NCBI GenBank assembly: GCA_016869975.1 | Contig: VGCZ01000006.1 | Location: forward strand, 62,001-126,000 | DNA: 64,000 nucleotides | Origin: Alphaproteobacteria bacterium | Lineage (GTDB): Bacteria > Pseudomonadota > Alphaproteobacteria > Reyranellales > Reyranellaceae | Reading direction: 5' to 3' | Shown: piece by piece, positions 8,387 through 16,276 of the stretch | How the letters are laid out: each line of letters opens with the position of its first letter | Numbering within the stretch: position 1 is the first letter of the stretch | Program-made: the position numbers and the translations under genes | The notes under the pieces: generated by a model | The model's input: only the letters and a program-made list of their open reading frames with translations | Told to the model about the DNA's origin: nothing | The model's database searches: none

Positions 8387-9610
8387 TCAGGAGAGGCTGA
8401 CCGGCAGCGCCTTGACGCCGCGCAAGATCAGCGAATCGTGCCAGTCGGGCGCGCGACAGGCGAGCCCGATGTCGGGGAAACGCTCCGCCAGCCGGGTGGC
8501 GGCGATCTGCGCCTCCAGCCGCGCGAGCGGCGCGCCGAGGCAGAAATGGATGCCGTGGCCGAAGGTGAGATGCGGATTGGGATCGCGGCCGATGTCGAAG
8601 CGCTCGGCCTCGGCGAAGGCCCGCGGATCGCGGTTGGCCGCGTTCATGAAGGCGAAGACGCGCTGGCCGCTCCTGATCGTGCGTCCGCCGAATTCCATGT
8701 CGCCTGAGGCGACGCGCGCCAGCGCCCCCGACGGGCCGTCGTAGCGCAGCCATTCCTCGACGGCACGTTGCGCCAGCGACGGATCGGCCTTCAGCCGCTC
8801 CCACTGGTCGCGGAAGCGCATGGTGTAGAGGAAGCCGTTGCCGATCAGGTTGGTCGTGGTCTCGTGGCCGGCGAAGAGCAGGAGGATCGCCGTACCGATC
8901 ACCTCGTCGGTCGAGAGCGCGTCCTTCTCGTCGCGCGCCATCACGAGCTGGCTCAGCATGTCGCCGGTGGGCGACGCGGTTCGCGCCTCGACCAGTTCAC
9001 GGAAATAGCCAGCCATCTGTCGCGCGCCGTCCTCGGCACGCAGGTATTTGTTGCCCGCGATCTGAGCCGTGCCGATGAACAGCGCGATATCGTCGGACCA
9101 CAGCTTGACCTGCCGCAGGTCGGCGCGCGGCACGCCCAGCATGTCCATGATCACGCTGGCCGGCAGCGGGTAGGCGAAGTCGGCGATGTAGTCGATCGCC
9201 TCGCCGCGCCTGGCCTTCGCCGCCATGCCATCGAGCAGGTGTGCCACGATGCTCTCGATGTTGGGCCGCAGGTTCTCGACCGCGGTGGGCGTGAAGACCT
9301 TGTTGAACAGCCGGCGCAGGCGGGTGTGGTCCGGCGGGTCCTTGAACACCATCCAGTGATTGAGATAGCGCGCCAGGTTCTCGATGCCGCCACGCTGGTA
9401 TTCGGGATTGCTCTTGAAGAACGGCGTCAGCCGGTCGGCCGAGATCTCCTTGTTGTTCAGCGCCACGCGCTTGACGTCGTCGTAGCGCGTGACGATCCAC
9501 GCCTTCATCGCCGGCGACCAATGCACCGGATCCTCGTCGCGCAGGCGCGCGAACTCGGGAAACGGATCGGCGTTGGTTTCGGCGCGGCCGAGGTCGAAGA
9601 CATAGCTCAT
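8387..9610 (-). CDS. cytochrome P450
   Basis: Soluble bacterial P450 monooxygenase, 407 aa. The I-helix oxygen-activation motif AGHETT is at 247-252, the ExxR pair at Glu286/Arg289, and the heme-binding loop FGHGIHFCLG supplies Cys357 as the thiolate ligand. No membrane anchor and no fused reductase are seen; a ferredoxin and reductase must come from elsewhere. It heads a run with thiolase and quinone oxidoreductase and faces a tetR gene across 57 bp. A 22-codon duplicate of its tail lies at 7083. Substrate not predictable from sequence. Confidence 0.95.
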   Translation of the reverse strand: MSYVFDLGRAETNADPFPEFARLRDEDPVHWSPAMKAWIVTRYDDVKRVALNNKEISADRLTPFFKSNPEYQRGGIENLARYLNHWMVFKDPPDHTRLRRLFNKVFTPTAVENLRPNIESIVAHLLDGMAAKARRGEAIDYIADFAYPLPASVIMDMLGVPRADLRQVKLWSDDIALFIGTAQIAGNKYLRAEDGARQMAGYFRELVEARTASPTGDMLSQLVMARDEKDALSTDEVIGTAILLLFAGHETTTNLIGNGFLYTMRFRDQWERLKADPSLAQRAVEEWLRYDGPSGALARVASGDMEFGGRTIRSGQRVFAFMNAANRDPRAFAEAERFDIGRDPNPHLTFGHGIHFCLGAPLARLEAQIAATRLAERFPDIGLACRAPDWHDSLILRGVKALPVSLS

Positions 9611-9635
9611 GCGGCCATGCTAGCGCCGACGCTTT

Positions 9636-9655
9636 TACCAAACAAGTGTTTGGTA
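9636..9655. promoter_or_regulatory. TetR-type operator palindrome
   Basis: A 9-2-9 inverted repeat with perfect arms TACCAAACA and TGTTTGGTA sits in the 57-bp gap between the divergent P450 and tetR starts, 25 bp from the P450 ATG and 12 bp from the tetR ATG. Size, symmetry and position fit a TetR dimer site able to repress both genes. No other palindrome is seen in the gap. The regulatory role is inference. Confidence 0.8.
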
Positions 9656-9667
9656 TAGGGTGGGCCC

Positions 9668-10237
9668 ATGGCGCGTGGCGCGACAATCCATGCCGACAAC
9701 CGTCGAGACGAGCTGCTGCGCGCGGCCGCCCGCCTGTTCGCCCGGGGCGGTTTCGAGGCGACGTCGATGCGCGACATCGCGGGCGAGGTCGGCATGATAG
9801 CCGGCTCGATGTACTATCACTTCCCGTCGAAGGAGGACCTGATCGCCGCGGTCTATGCGCGCGGTGTGACGCAGATCACCGAGGCGGTGCGGACCGCCAT
9901 CGACGGCGTCCGGGCGCCGTGGGAGCGGCTGGAGGCGGCCTGTGTCGCGCATCTGCGGGCGTTACTCGCCGAGGACACTCTGGCGCGCGTGTTGACGGCG
10001 GACCTGTCACGTCTGCCGCCCGGGTTGAGACGGCGGCTGGTGGCGCGACGCGACGCCTACGAGGCGCTCTTCGTCGAGCTCCTCGACGCCCTGCCGCTGC
10101 CAGCCGGCACGGACCGCCGGCTGTTGCGTCTTCATGTCCTGGGCGCGCTCAACTGGACGCCGACCTGGTACCGCGCCGGCGGCCAGCCGCCGGCCGCGAT
10201 CGCGCGCGCGTTGGTGGCGTCCCTGCGCCGCGGCTAG
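9668..10237 (+). CDS. TetR/AcrR-family transcriptional regulator
   Basis: Ligand-responsive repressor of 189 aa. The N-terminal helix-turn-helix MRDIAGEVGMIAGSMYYHFPSKEDL spans about residues 34-58 and is of the classic TetR form; the C-terminal two thirds is a helical ligand-binding domain. It is divergent from the P450 gene, and the palindrome at 9636-9655 is its likely operator, giving autoregulation and control of the P450-thiolase-oxidoreductase run. The ribosome-binding site is weak (AGGGTGGG close to the ATG), as expected for a poorly expressed repressor. The ligand is probably an acyl-CoA or the P450 substrate, which is a guess. Confidence 0.9.
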   Translation: MARGATIHADNRRDELLRAAARLFARGGFEATSMRDIAGEVGMIAGSMYYHFPSKEDLIAAVYARGVTQITEAVRTAIDGVRAPWERLEAACVAHLRALLAEDTLARVLTADLSRLPPGLRRRLVARRDAYEALFVELLDALPLPAGTDRRLLRLHVLGALNWTPTWYRAGGQPPAAIARALVASLRRG

Positions 10238-10265
10238 AGTGTCGAGCGTTTGATCGGACGCATCT

Positions 10266-10294
10266 GTCATCCCGGGCGCAGCGAGGGATGATGG
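10266..10294. repeat. partial copy of the GCGCAGCGAGGGAT intergenic repeat
   Basis: A half copy of the intergenic repeat whose full form is a pair of inverted arms containing GAGCGCAGCGAGGGATC. Fuller copies lie at 18257, 42799 and 62932. It sits between tetR and the broken VOC gene. Confidence 0.55.
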
Positions 10295-10332
10295 GGTGAC
10301 GCCGAGTTCAGGCTCGATGCTCCCGGTCGAGG

Positions 10333-10980
10333 CTATGTCGCCGGGCCGGCGAAGAGCAGCAGATTGCCATCCGGGTCGCGTACGATGAAGGTGCGCGCGC
10401 CCCAGGGTTCCTGCCGCAATGTCTGGAAGAAATCGACACCGGCCGCCTGGAACTCGAGGAACAGCGCCTTGGTGTCCGCCGCTGTGCCGACAGTGAACGA
10501 CGCGCCAAGGATTTCCTCACGCTCACGGATGCCCTCGACGAAGACCGGATCGCAAACGAGGCGCAGGTTGACCAGCGCCGATCCCCTGCGGAACTGGCCG
10601 TAGTAGGGCGGCTCGCCATAGGCGAAGACGGTCTCGAAACCGAGCGTGTCCACGAAAAAGGCGCGGCTGGTAGCGAAGTCGCGGACCACGAGGTTGGGCT
10701 CGGCGGATCGCAGGGGCGGCTTGGCTGCCGGTGCATCGGCTGTCTCGGTCATGGTATGCATTCCTGACTTGAGCGCCTGCCAAGTCTAGAACCCTTGCTG
10801 GCGCGCGACCAGCTCCTGGGCATCGGCCAGACGGAAGCTGTGGGCCAGCACCTCGCGGTCGCTCAGACCGTGGAAGCGCGGCAGCACGGCTCGGATCTGC
10901 GCCGCGACGGCGTGATGGCCGTCGCGGTACCAACGCAAATAGAGCTTGGCTTGCTTGCGGAGGTTCTCGAGGTTCGGCAT
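10333..10980 (-). pseudogene. VOC/glyoxalase fusion gene interrupted by an in-frame amber codon
   Basis: One continuous frame of 215 codons with a single TAG at 10786-10788. The first 64 codons (MPNLENLRKQAKLYLRWYRD onward, ending in ARQQGF) are the helical domain usually fused in front of this VOC type. After TAG the frame continues TWQALKSGMHTM and then a glyoxalase/bleomycin-resistance fold domain (PNLVVRDFATSRAFFVDTLG onward). From the family I expect GFESWQALK, so one base change of GAG to TAG would explain the split. The 3' part could still be made alone from ATG 10752, which has CAGGA 9 nt upstream (139 aa). Either a nonsense pseudogene or two separate products. Confidence 0.75.
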
Positions 10981-11356
10981 GGGCGCGATGACGGGACAAA
11001 GGAGTAGGTGGGCATAGCCCCTCCGGCATTGCGCCGTTGCGCCCTACAGCAGCGTCCCGAGGACGCTGCGACGCGCCCGTTCTGTCAATTCGTCGCCTAC
11101 CCAGCTGGCAGGTGACGAACCGACTCGATGCGCTGGCGATCGCGATCGAGGAAGCGGGCGCTCTGGTTGCTCGCGGAACATCGCGGTTCCTGCCGAGCGC
11201 CCGATCACGGAATGGCGTCGATCGCCATGAGACGACGTCCACCGGTCGTCGCACGGTATCCCCGTCGGCCTCGGGGCGGTCGCCATGCCGGCGCGGGACG
11301 CCTTTGTCGCTGCCTCCCGGCAACGCGGCTGCGACTCCGCCATCCGGCTGATTAGG
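10981..11356. other. 376-bp stretch without a supported gene
   Basis: Several short frames cross this stretch on both strands, but none has a recognisable domain, a convincing ribosome-binding site and sustained codon bias together. A GGAGGGGC site before an ATG near 11021 on the minus strand opens a frame out of register with the split VOC gene and gives no known sequence. I see no hairpin terminator or RNA gene. It may be decayed coding DNA. Confidence 0.5.
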
Positions 11357-11713
11357 TCAACGTGCGCATCGCTGTGCGGCCATACGTGCGATACGGTCAA
11401 ATTCGCCAGGTGCGCCGCTGGTTTGCACGAACGACACGACGAGCGCGCCGTTGCCGGCCGGGCGAATGTAGAAGACGCCAACGGGATCTTCCGCCTGGTC
11501 TTGGCCCCGAAAGTACATGTTCACAACCGCGTCTTCGTTGGGCGGTGGCGACACACGCGGCCACGCGCGCAGAGCGGGCGGCATCTGCCACATCAGGCAC
11601 TGCGCCACGACGTCGTGCGTGCGGCCCTGGACGGTGGCGAGGATGGTTCCCTGGGCAAGCACCGGCTGCGCCACGAGGAGACCGAGTAACCCAATCAGCC
11701 CGCGAAACTGCAT
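11357..11713 (-). CDS. small secreted protein of unknown function
   Basis: 118-aa protein with a clear signal peptide: MQFRGLIGLLGLLVAQPVLA, then a likely signal peptidase I site AQPVLA-QG, so it should be periplasmic or secreted. ATG at 11713 is chosen because GAGG lies 5 nt upstream and the signal sequence starts there; an upstream in-frame ATG at 11755 would add 14 polar residues. Two cysteines remain in the mature part (VAQCLMW and the C-terminal QRCAR) and might form a disulfide. No family recognised; it stands alone between the broken VOC gene and a crotonase gene. Confidence 0.65.
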   Translation of the reverse strand: MQFRGLIGLLGLLVAQPVLAQGTILATVQGRTHDVVAQCLMWQMPPALRAWPRVSPPPNEDAVVNMYFRGQDQAEDPVGVFYIRPAGNGALVVSFVQTSGAPGEFDRIARMAAQRCAR

Positions 11714-11829
11714 GGCGACCTCGATGAGATGATCTTTCATCGGGCAGGTAGCCATCGAAGCTGCGTTCGCGCCTTGATCGAGCGCAAATCCCGTCGTAGC
11801 CCGATCGAAATATCGCTCGGCTCCTGAAC

Positions 11830-12675
11830 TTAGTCCGCCTTATGCCATGGCCCGAAGGGCGGCATGTCCTGGCTGGGCTTCATCGGGAAGGCGGGTGGCC
11901 GCTTCTCCATGAAGGAGCGCACGCCTTCCTGGGCGTCGCCCTTGGCCATGTGGGCGATGCAGGAAATGTCGATGCCCAGCGCGTCCTGCGGATCCTGCGC
12001 GCCCAGCATGCTCCACATCAGCTGGCGGTTCATCGCGGCGGCGACCGGCGAGGTGTCGGTGACGAACTTTCGCGCCAGGGCCTTGGCCGCTGGCAGCAGC
12101 TCCTCGGGCGCGTGCACCGAGCGCACCAGGCCGCCCTTCAATGCCTCCTCGGCGCCGAAGATCTCGGCCGACATCACCCATTCCTGGGCGCGCTGCATGC
12201 CGACCAGGCGCGGCAGGTACCACGAGCTGCCGGCCTCCATCACCATGCCGCGCTTGTTGAAGACGAAGCCGATCCGCGCCGCGCTCGACATCAGGCGGAT
12301 GTCCATCGGCAGGCACATGGTGATGCCGACGCCGACTGCCGCGCCGTTGATGGCGGCGATCACCGGCTTGAGTGAGCCGGCGATTGCCGTGGTGATCGAA
12401 TCGCCCTGGCGGCGCTGCTGCGGCTTCTCGCGGCCTTCGCCCCAGACCTGGAAGCTCGTGCTGCCGCCGGAGATGTCGGCGCCGGCACAAAAGGCGCGGC
12501 CGGAGCCGGTGACGATCACCGCGCGAATCGAATCGTCGGCGTTGATGCGGCCGAAGATGTCGAGCATGTCGCGCGACATCGCCGGGTTGAAGGCGTTGAG
12601 CTTGTCCGGCCGGTTCAGCGTGATGGTCAGCACGCCGGCGTCGATCTCGGTCAACAAGGTCTCGTAGGTCTGCAT
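11830..12675 (-). CDS. enoyl-CoA hydratase/isomerase family protein
   Basis: Crotonase-superfamily protein of 281 aa. Oxyanion-hole segments are GSGRAFCAGADISG (near residue 57) and GAAVGVGITMCLPMDIRL (near 115); KRGMVMEAGSSWYLPRLVG carries a Glu in the catalytic region and resembles the PaaG/crotonase-like group. The ATG has GGAGGAACGACG upstream. It is divergent from the tandem crotonase pair at 12820 and 13670 across 144 bp. The C-terminal extension FPMKPSQDMPPFGPWHKAD is longer than usual. Acyl-CoA substrate unknown. Confidence 0.88.
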   Translation of the reverse strand: MQTYETLLTEIDAGVLTITLNRPDKLNAFNPAMSRDMLDIFGRINADDSIRAVIVTGSGRAFCAGADISGGSTSFQVWGEGREKPQQRRQGDSITTAIAGSLKPVIAAINGAAVGVGITMCLPMDIRLMSSAARIGFVFNKRGMVMEAGSSWYLPRLVGMQRAQEWVMSAEIFGAEEALKGGLVRSVHAPEELLPAAKALARKFVTDTSPVAAAMNRQLMWSMLGAQDPQDALGIDISCIAHMAKGDAQEGVRSFMEKRPPAFPMKPSQDMPPFGPWHKAD

Positions 12676-12819
12676 CGTCGTTCCTCCGCTGGGCCGCGAG
12701 TGTCGACGCGCCGTCGCGGCGGAGCAAGCATGGGTGTTTCGACAGGCGAGGCGCGATTGGCGTTGCCACGGTGCGGACCATCGGGGACGATGCGCGGCAT
12801 CGAATTTCGGAGGGAAGAA

Positions 12820-13611
12820 ATGGCCGAGCTGATCGAGACGATCGAGGATGGCGTCGCCACCTTGACCATGAACAGGCCCGAGGCCATGAACGCGCTGTCG
12901 GGCGCGATCATGGGCGGGCTGTTCGACGCGCTGCCGCGCCTGGCGGCCGATCCCAAGGTCGGCTGCGTCGTCCTGCGCGGCGCCGGCAACAAGGCGTTCT
13001 GCGCCGGCGGCGACGTCAAGTCGATGGCCTCACGCAACACCCACGAGCAGAGCTACGAGGAAAAGGTCAACCACCTGCGCTCGCGCATGGAGGTCTCCGA
13101 GATCCTGCACGAAATGCCCAAGCCGACCATCGCCATGGTCAACGGCGTGGCGGCGGGCGCCGGGCTCTCGCTCGCGCTGGCCTGCGACATGCGCTTCGCC
13201 GCCAGGAGCGCACGCATGACCACCGCCTTCGCCAAGGTCGGCTTCTCTGGCGATTTCGGCTCGCACTACTTCCTGCACAAGCTGGTCGGCACCGCCAAGG
13301 CGCGCGAGCTTTACTTCACTGCCGAGATTCTCAACGCCGAGAAGATCGAGAAGCTCGGCCTTGCCAACTGGATCGTCGACGACGACAAGCTGGAGGCGGA
13401 GTGCATGAGCTTCGCCAAGAAACTGGCGGCGGGGCCGCGTGTCGCCTGGTGGCACGTGAAGCACAACATGAAGGTCGCCGAGGAGGGCTCGCTCTCGGCC
13501 GCGCTCGACAGCGAGGCGTCGCGCATGATCCGTACCGGCGAGACCGAAGACCACAAGGAAGCCGCCCGCGCCTTCGTCGAGAAGCGCTCGCCGCAGTTCA
13601 AGGGGCGTTAG
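12820..13611 (+). CDS. enoyl-CoA hydratase/isomerase family protein, tandem copy 1
   Basis: Crotonase-fold protein of 263 aa, near twin of the next gene. Oxyanion-hole segments are GNKAFCAGGDVKSMA and GVAAGAGLSLALACDMRF. Where classical hydratases have a catalytic Glu this protein has GFSGDFGSHYFLHKLVG, so Asp replaces it and a normal hydratase mechanism is doubtful; isomerase, thioesterase or another crotonase reaction is possible. ATG 12820 has GGAGGGAAGAA directly upstream, which outranks in-frame starts further 5'. Both tandem genes end in the same ...FKGR C-terminus. Confidence 0.88.
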   Translation: MAELIETIEDGVATLTMNRPEAMNALSGAIMGGLFDALPRLAADPKVGCVVLRGAGNKAFCAGGDVKSMASRNTHEQSYEEKVNHLRSRMEVSEILHEMPKPTIAMVNGVAAGAGLSLALACDMRFAARSARMTTAFAKVGFSGDFGSHYFLHKLVGTAKARELYFTAEILNAEKIEKLGLANWIVDDDKLEAECMSFAKKLAAGPRVAWWHVKHNMKVAEEGSLSAALDSEASRMIRTGETEDHKEAARAFVEKRSPQFKGR

Positions 13612-13619
13612 GCGCCCCA

Positions 13620-13642
13620 ACCTTCCCCATCCGGGGGAAGGC
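13620..13642. repeat. CCTTCCCC/GGGGAAGG intergenic palindrome
   Basis: Imperfect inverted repeat with arms ACCTTCCCC and GGGGGAAGGC between the two tandem crotonase genes, just 8 bp after the first stop. It belongs to the same family as the copies at 30909, 33336, 36033 and 50284. It may form an mRNA hairpin between the two cistrons; function not known. Confidence 0.65.
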
Positions 13643-13669
13643 AAAAGAAAACCACCCAAGGAAAACACC

Positions 13670-14461
13670 ATGCCCGATCTTCTCACGCGCAACGAGGACG
13701 GCGTCCTCGTCCTGACCATGAACCGGCCCGACGCGATGAACGCGCTGACGTCGGAGATGACCACGCTGATGCTCGATGCGCTGCGCGGCGCCGTCGACAA
13801 CGATGATGTCGGCTGCGTGCTGGTCACCGGCGCCGGCCCGCGCGCCTTCTGCAGCGGCGGCGACGTCAAGGCGATGGCCAGCGGCACCAAGAACGCCGGC
13901 ACGTTCGAGTCCAAGGTCAACGACTTGCGCGGCCGCATGGAGGTCTCGCGCCTGCTGCACGAAATGCCGCTGCCCACCGTCGCGATGGTCAACGGCGTCG
14001 CGGCGGGCGCCGGCCTTTCGATCGCGCTGGCCTGCGACATGCGCTATGTCGGCCGCTCGGCGCGCATGACCACGGCCTTCGCCAAGGTCGGCTTCTCCGG
14101 CGACTTCGGCGGTCACTACTTCCTGCATCGCTTGATCGGCACCGCCAAGGCGCGCGAGCTCTATTTCACCGCCGATATCCTCGACAGCGCGAAGATCGAC
14201 GCGCTGGGTCTCGCGAACCGCGTCGTCGACGACGCGCAGCTCGAGGCCGAGACTATGGCCTTCTGCAAGAAGCTCGCGGCGGGCCCACGCGTTGCGCACG
14301 CGCTGATGAAGGGCAACATGAAGATCGCCGAGGAAGGCACCCTGGTCGAGGCGCTCGAAGGCGAGGCCTGGCGGCTGACCCGCGCGCGCGACACCGAGGA
14401 CCACAAGGAAGCCGCCCGCGCCTTCGTCGAGAAGCGCAAGCCGGTGTTCAAGGGGCGCTGA
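13670..14461 (+). CDS. enoyl-CoA hydratase/isomerase family protein, tandem copy 2
   Basis: Crotonase-fold protein of 263 aa, the same length as the gene before it and alike along its whole length, so a tandem duplicate. Oxyanion-hole segments are GPRAFCSGGDVKAMA and GVAAGAGLSIALACDMRY; GFSGDFGGHYFLHRLIG again has Asp in place of the usual Glu. It ends in the same HKEAARAFVEKR...FKGR tail. The spacer between the copies holds a palindromic repeat. Probably co-transcribed with copy 1 and with the VOC gene that follows at 21 bp. Confidence 0.88.
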   Translation: MPDLLTRNEDGVLVLTMNRPDAMNALTSEMTTLMLDALRGAVDNDDVGCVLVTGAGPRAFCSGGDVKAMASGTKNAGTFESKVNDLRGRMEVSRLLHEMPLPTVAMVNGVAAGAGLSIALACDMRYVGRSARMTTAFAKVGFSGDFGGHYFLHRLIGTAKARELYFTADILDSAKIDALGLANRVVDDAQLEAETMAFCKKLAAGPRVAHALMKGNMKIAEEGTLVEALEGEAWRLTRARDTEDHKEAARAFVEKRKPVFKGR

Positions 14462-14482
14462 CCGAAAATTTTGGAGGGAACC

Positions 14483-15244
14483 ATGCGTTTCCGTCAGGGC
14501 GTGTTCGTGGCGCGCGATCTCGAGAAGAGCACCGCCGAACTCTGCGACATCCTCGGCATCGATGTCGCCTATCGCGATCCTGGTGTGGGCAAGTGGGGCC
14601 TCGCCAACGTCGTCTGCCCGACCGGTATCGATTTCCTAGAGATCGTCGCGCCGACGCGCGACGGCACCTCGGCCGGGCGCTACCTCGACCGTCGCAACGG
14701 CGATGGCGGCTACATGGTGATCCTGCAGGTGCCGGATGCGATCCCGCATCGCGAGCGCGTCACCGCCTTGGGAGTGCGTGCGGTCGAACAGAAGAACTTG
14801 CCCGAGTATCGCTACACGCACTTCCATCCCAGCGACACCTCAGGCGTTCTGCTATCGATCGACTCGGTGCATGCGCCTGATGGCGCCGATACGGCCAGGT
14901 TCTGGCCGCCTGCCAGCGGTGGTTGGACGAAGCACGAGCGCGGTGACGTCACCAAAGGCCTGGCCGGCGTCGAGATCCAGCACGTCGATCCCGCTGGCGC
15001 GGCGGCGACTTGGTCACGGATCCTCGACAGGCCGGTGACCAAGCGCGGCGGCACATCGGTGATCGCCATCGACGGCGGCGAGATCCGCTTCGTCGCGGTG
15101 GGCGACGGCCGCGGTCCCGGCGTCTCGGCATACGACGTGAAGGTGGCCGACAAGGCGCGTGTGCTGGCGGCCGCCGAAAAGCGCGGCAAGCGGCGCGGCG
15201 ACTCACAAGTCGAGGTCTGCGGCTGCCGCATCAATCTCGTGTGA
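14483..15244 (+). CDS. VOC-superfamily (glyoxalase-like) protein
   Basis: 253-aa protein of the vicinal-oxygen-chelate superfamily with two glyoxalase-like halves; residues 1-120 open with FRQGVFVARDLEKSTAELCD, a typical first beta-alpha unit. ATG 14483 is preceded by GGAGGGAACC, so it is preferred over the TTG 12 nt upstream. It follows the tandem crotonases by 21 bp and ends directly against a 5'-truncated GST gene. The metal ligands were not assigned and the substrate is unknown; members include lactoylglutathione lyases, dioxygenases and epimerases. Confidence 0.75.
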   Translation: MRFRQGVFVARDLEKSTAELCDILGIDVAYRDPGVGKWGLANVVCPTGIDFLEIVAPTRDGTSAGRYLDRRNGDGGYMVILQVPDAIPHRERVTALGVRAVEQKNLPEYRYTHFHPSDTSGVLLSIDSVHAPDGADTARFWPPASGGWTKHERGDVTKGLAGVEIQHVDPAGAAATWSRILDRPVTKRGGTSVIAIDGGEIRFVAVGDGRGPGVSAYDVKVADKARVLAAAEKRGKRRGDSQVEVCGCRINLV

Positions 15245-15248
15245 CGCG

Positions 15249-15836
15249 GTGTTGATCGTCGGCGATCTGGTGCTGACCGACTCGTCGGTGATCTGCCAGT
15301 ACCTGGAGGATCTGAGGCCGTCGCCGCCGTTGCTGCCCGCCGATATCCGCGACCGCGCGCGGGCGCGCTGGCTGGAGGAGTTCGCCGACACGCGCATGGG
15401 CGACGTCTTCATCTGGCGGCTGTTCTATCGCGTCGCGGTGGGGCCGGCGATCTGGGGCGACAAGCGCGATGCGGAGCAGGTTACGCGCACCTTGACCGAG
15501 GATGTTCCCCCGGTGCTCGATTATCTGGAGGCCGAGGCGCCGGCCGAAGGCTTCCGCTTCGGCGCCCCGGCCTTGGCCGACATTGCGCCGGCCTGCTTCA
15601 TCCGTAACGCCCATCTCTCGCGTTTCCGGATCGACGCGACACGCTGGCCGCGCACGGCGGCGTGGATGGCCCGCACGCTGGCGCTGCCCGTGTTCGAGAA
15701 GCTTGCCATGCTGGAGAACGCCACCCTGCGCCGGCCGATCCCCGAGCACCGCGACGCCTTGCGCGCGGCGGGCGCACCGCTCAGTGCGGAGACCTACGGT
15801 ACGGTGACGCTGCGCCGCGGCGTGATGCCGATCTAG
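15249..15836 (+). pseudogene. 5'-truncated glutathione S-transferase
   Basis: The frame enters a GST fold in mid-domain: VLIVGDLVLTDSSVICQYLE is the end of the thioredoxin-like domain with the glutathione-contacting Ser-Ser (DSS) region, followed by a full helical C-terminal domain of about 150 residues. The first ~50 residues, including the catalytic N-terminal strand, are missing; upstream the frame runs into the 3' end of the VOC gene in another register. The body looks intact and keeps good codon usage, so the truncation is probably recent. A GTG at 15249 could start a short product, but with no ribosome-binding site. Confidence 0.65.
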
Positions 15837-15838
15837 CG

Positions 15839-16267
15839 ATGCGCGCGTTCGACATCGCGCATGCCGTGACCATGGCTTTGGTAGCCATCGTGCCGTCGCT
15901 GATCGTCATCGGCGCCGGTGACATCGTCGCGGTGCTGCCGGGCATGCTGGCTGGCGCAGTGGCCGCGACCATCGCCGGGTTGATCTGTCGTTGGTGGCCC
16001 GGCCTCGCCGCTTCCTGGTGGCGTCTGTTCCTGGCGGCCTGGCTGTTCAATCCGGTCGTGCCGCTGTGCCTGCTCTACATCCTGTCCCAGTACGATTGCC
16101 TCGTGGGGCAGCAACGCGGCTGGTCGTGCATGGGGCTGGCGCTGGCCGTGATGGCGATGCCCCTGACGCTGATCGCACCGGCCGTCGCCGTGATCGTCCA
16201 CGTGATCGCCCGGAAGGCGGGACCGCCGGCCGTCGGCCAAGACCCGCGGCCGCCGCCCCCGTCCTGA
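15839..16267 (+). CDS. small four-helix membrane protein
   Basis: 142-aa hydrophobic protein with about four predicted membrane helices (roughly residues 7-31, 33-54, 60-84 and 99-124) and a proline-rich cytoplasmic-type tail. No family recognised. The ATG lies 2 nt after the stop of the truncated GST, so its translation may depend on that gene's transcript. Two cysteines (CDCL-like region YDCLVGQQRGWSC) sit in the loop before the last helix. Confidence 0.55.
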   Translation: MRAFDIAHAVTMALVAIVPSLIVIGAGDIVAVLPGMLAGAVAATIAGLICRWWPGLAASWWRLFLAAWLFNPVVPLCLLYILSQYDCLVGQQRGWSCMGLALAVMAMPLTLIAPAVAVIVHVIARKAGPPAVGQDPRPPPPS

Positions 16268-16276
16268 TCCGCGCGC

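Noticed and set aside
10786-10788. Amber codon read as pyrrolysine or programmed read-through
   Set aside because: The family normally has Glu or similar at this site, no stem-loop or pyl genes are seen, and a nonsense change explains it more simply.
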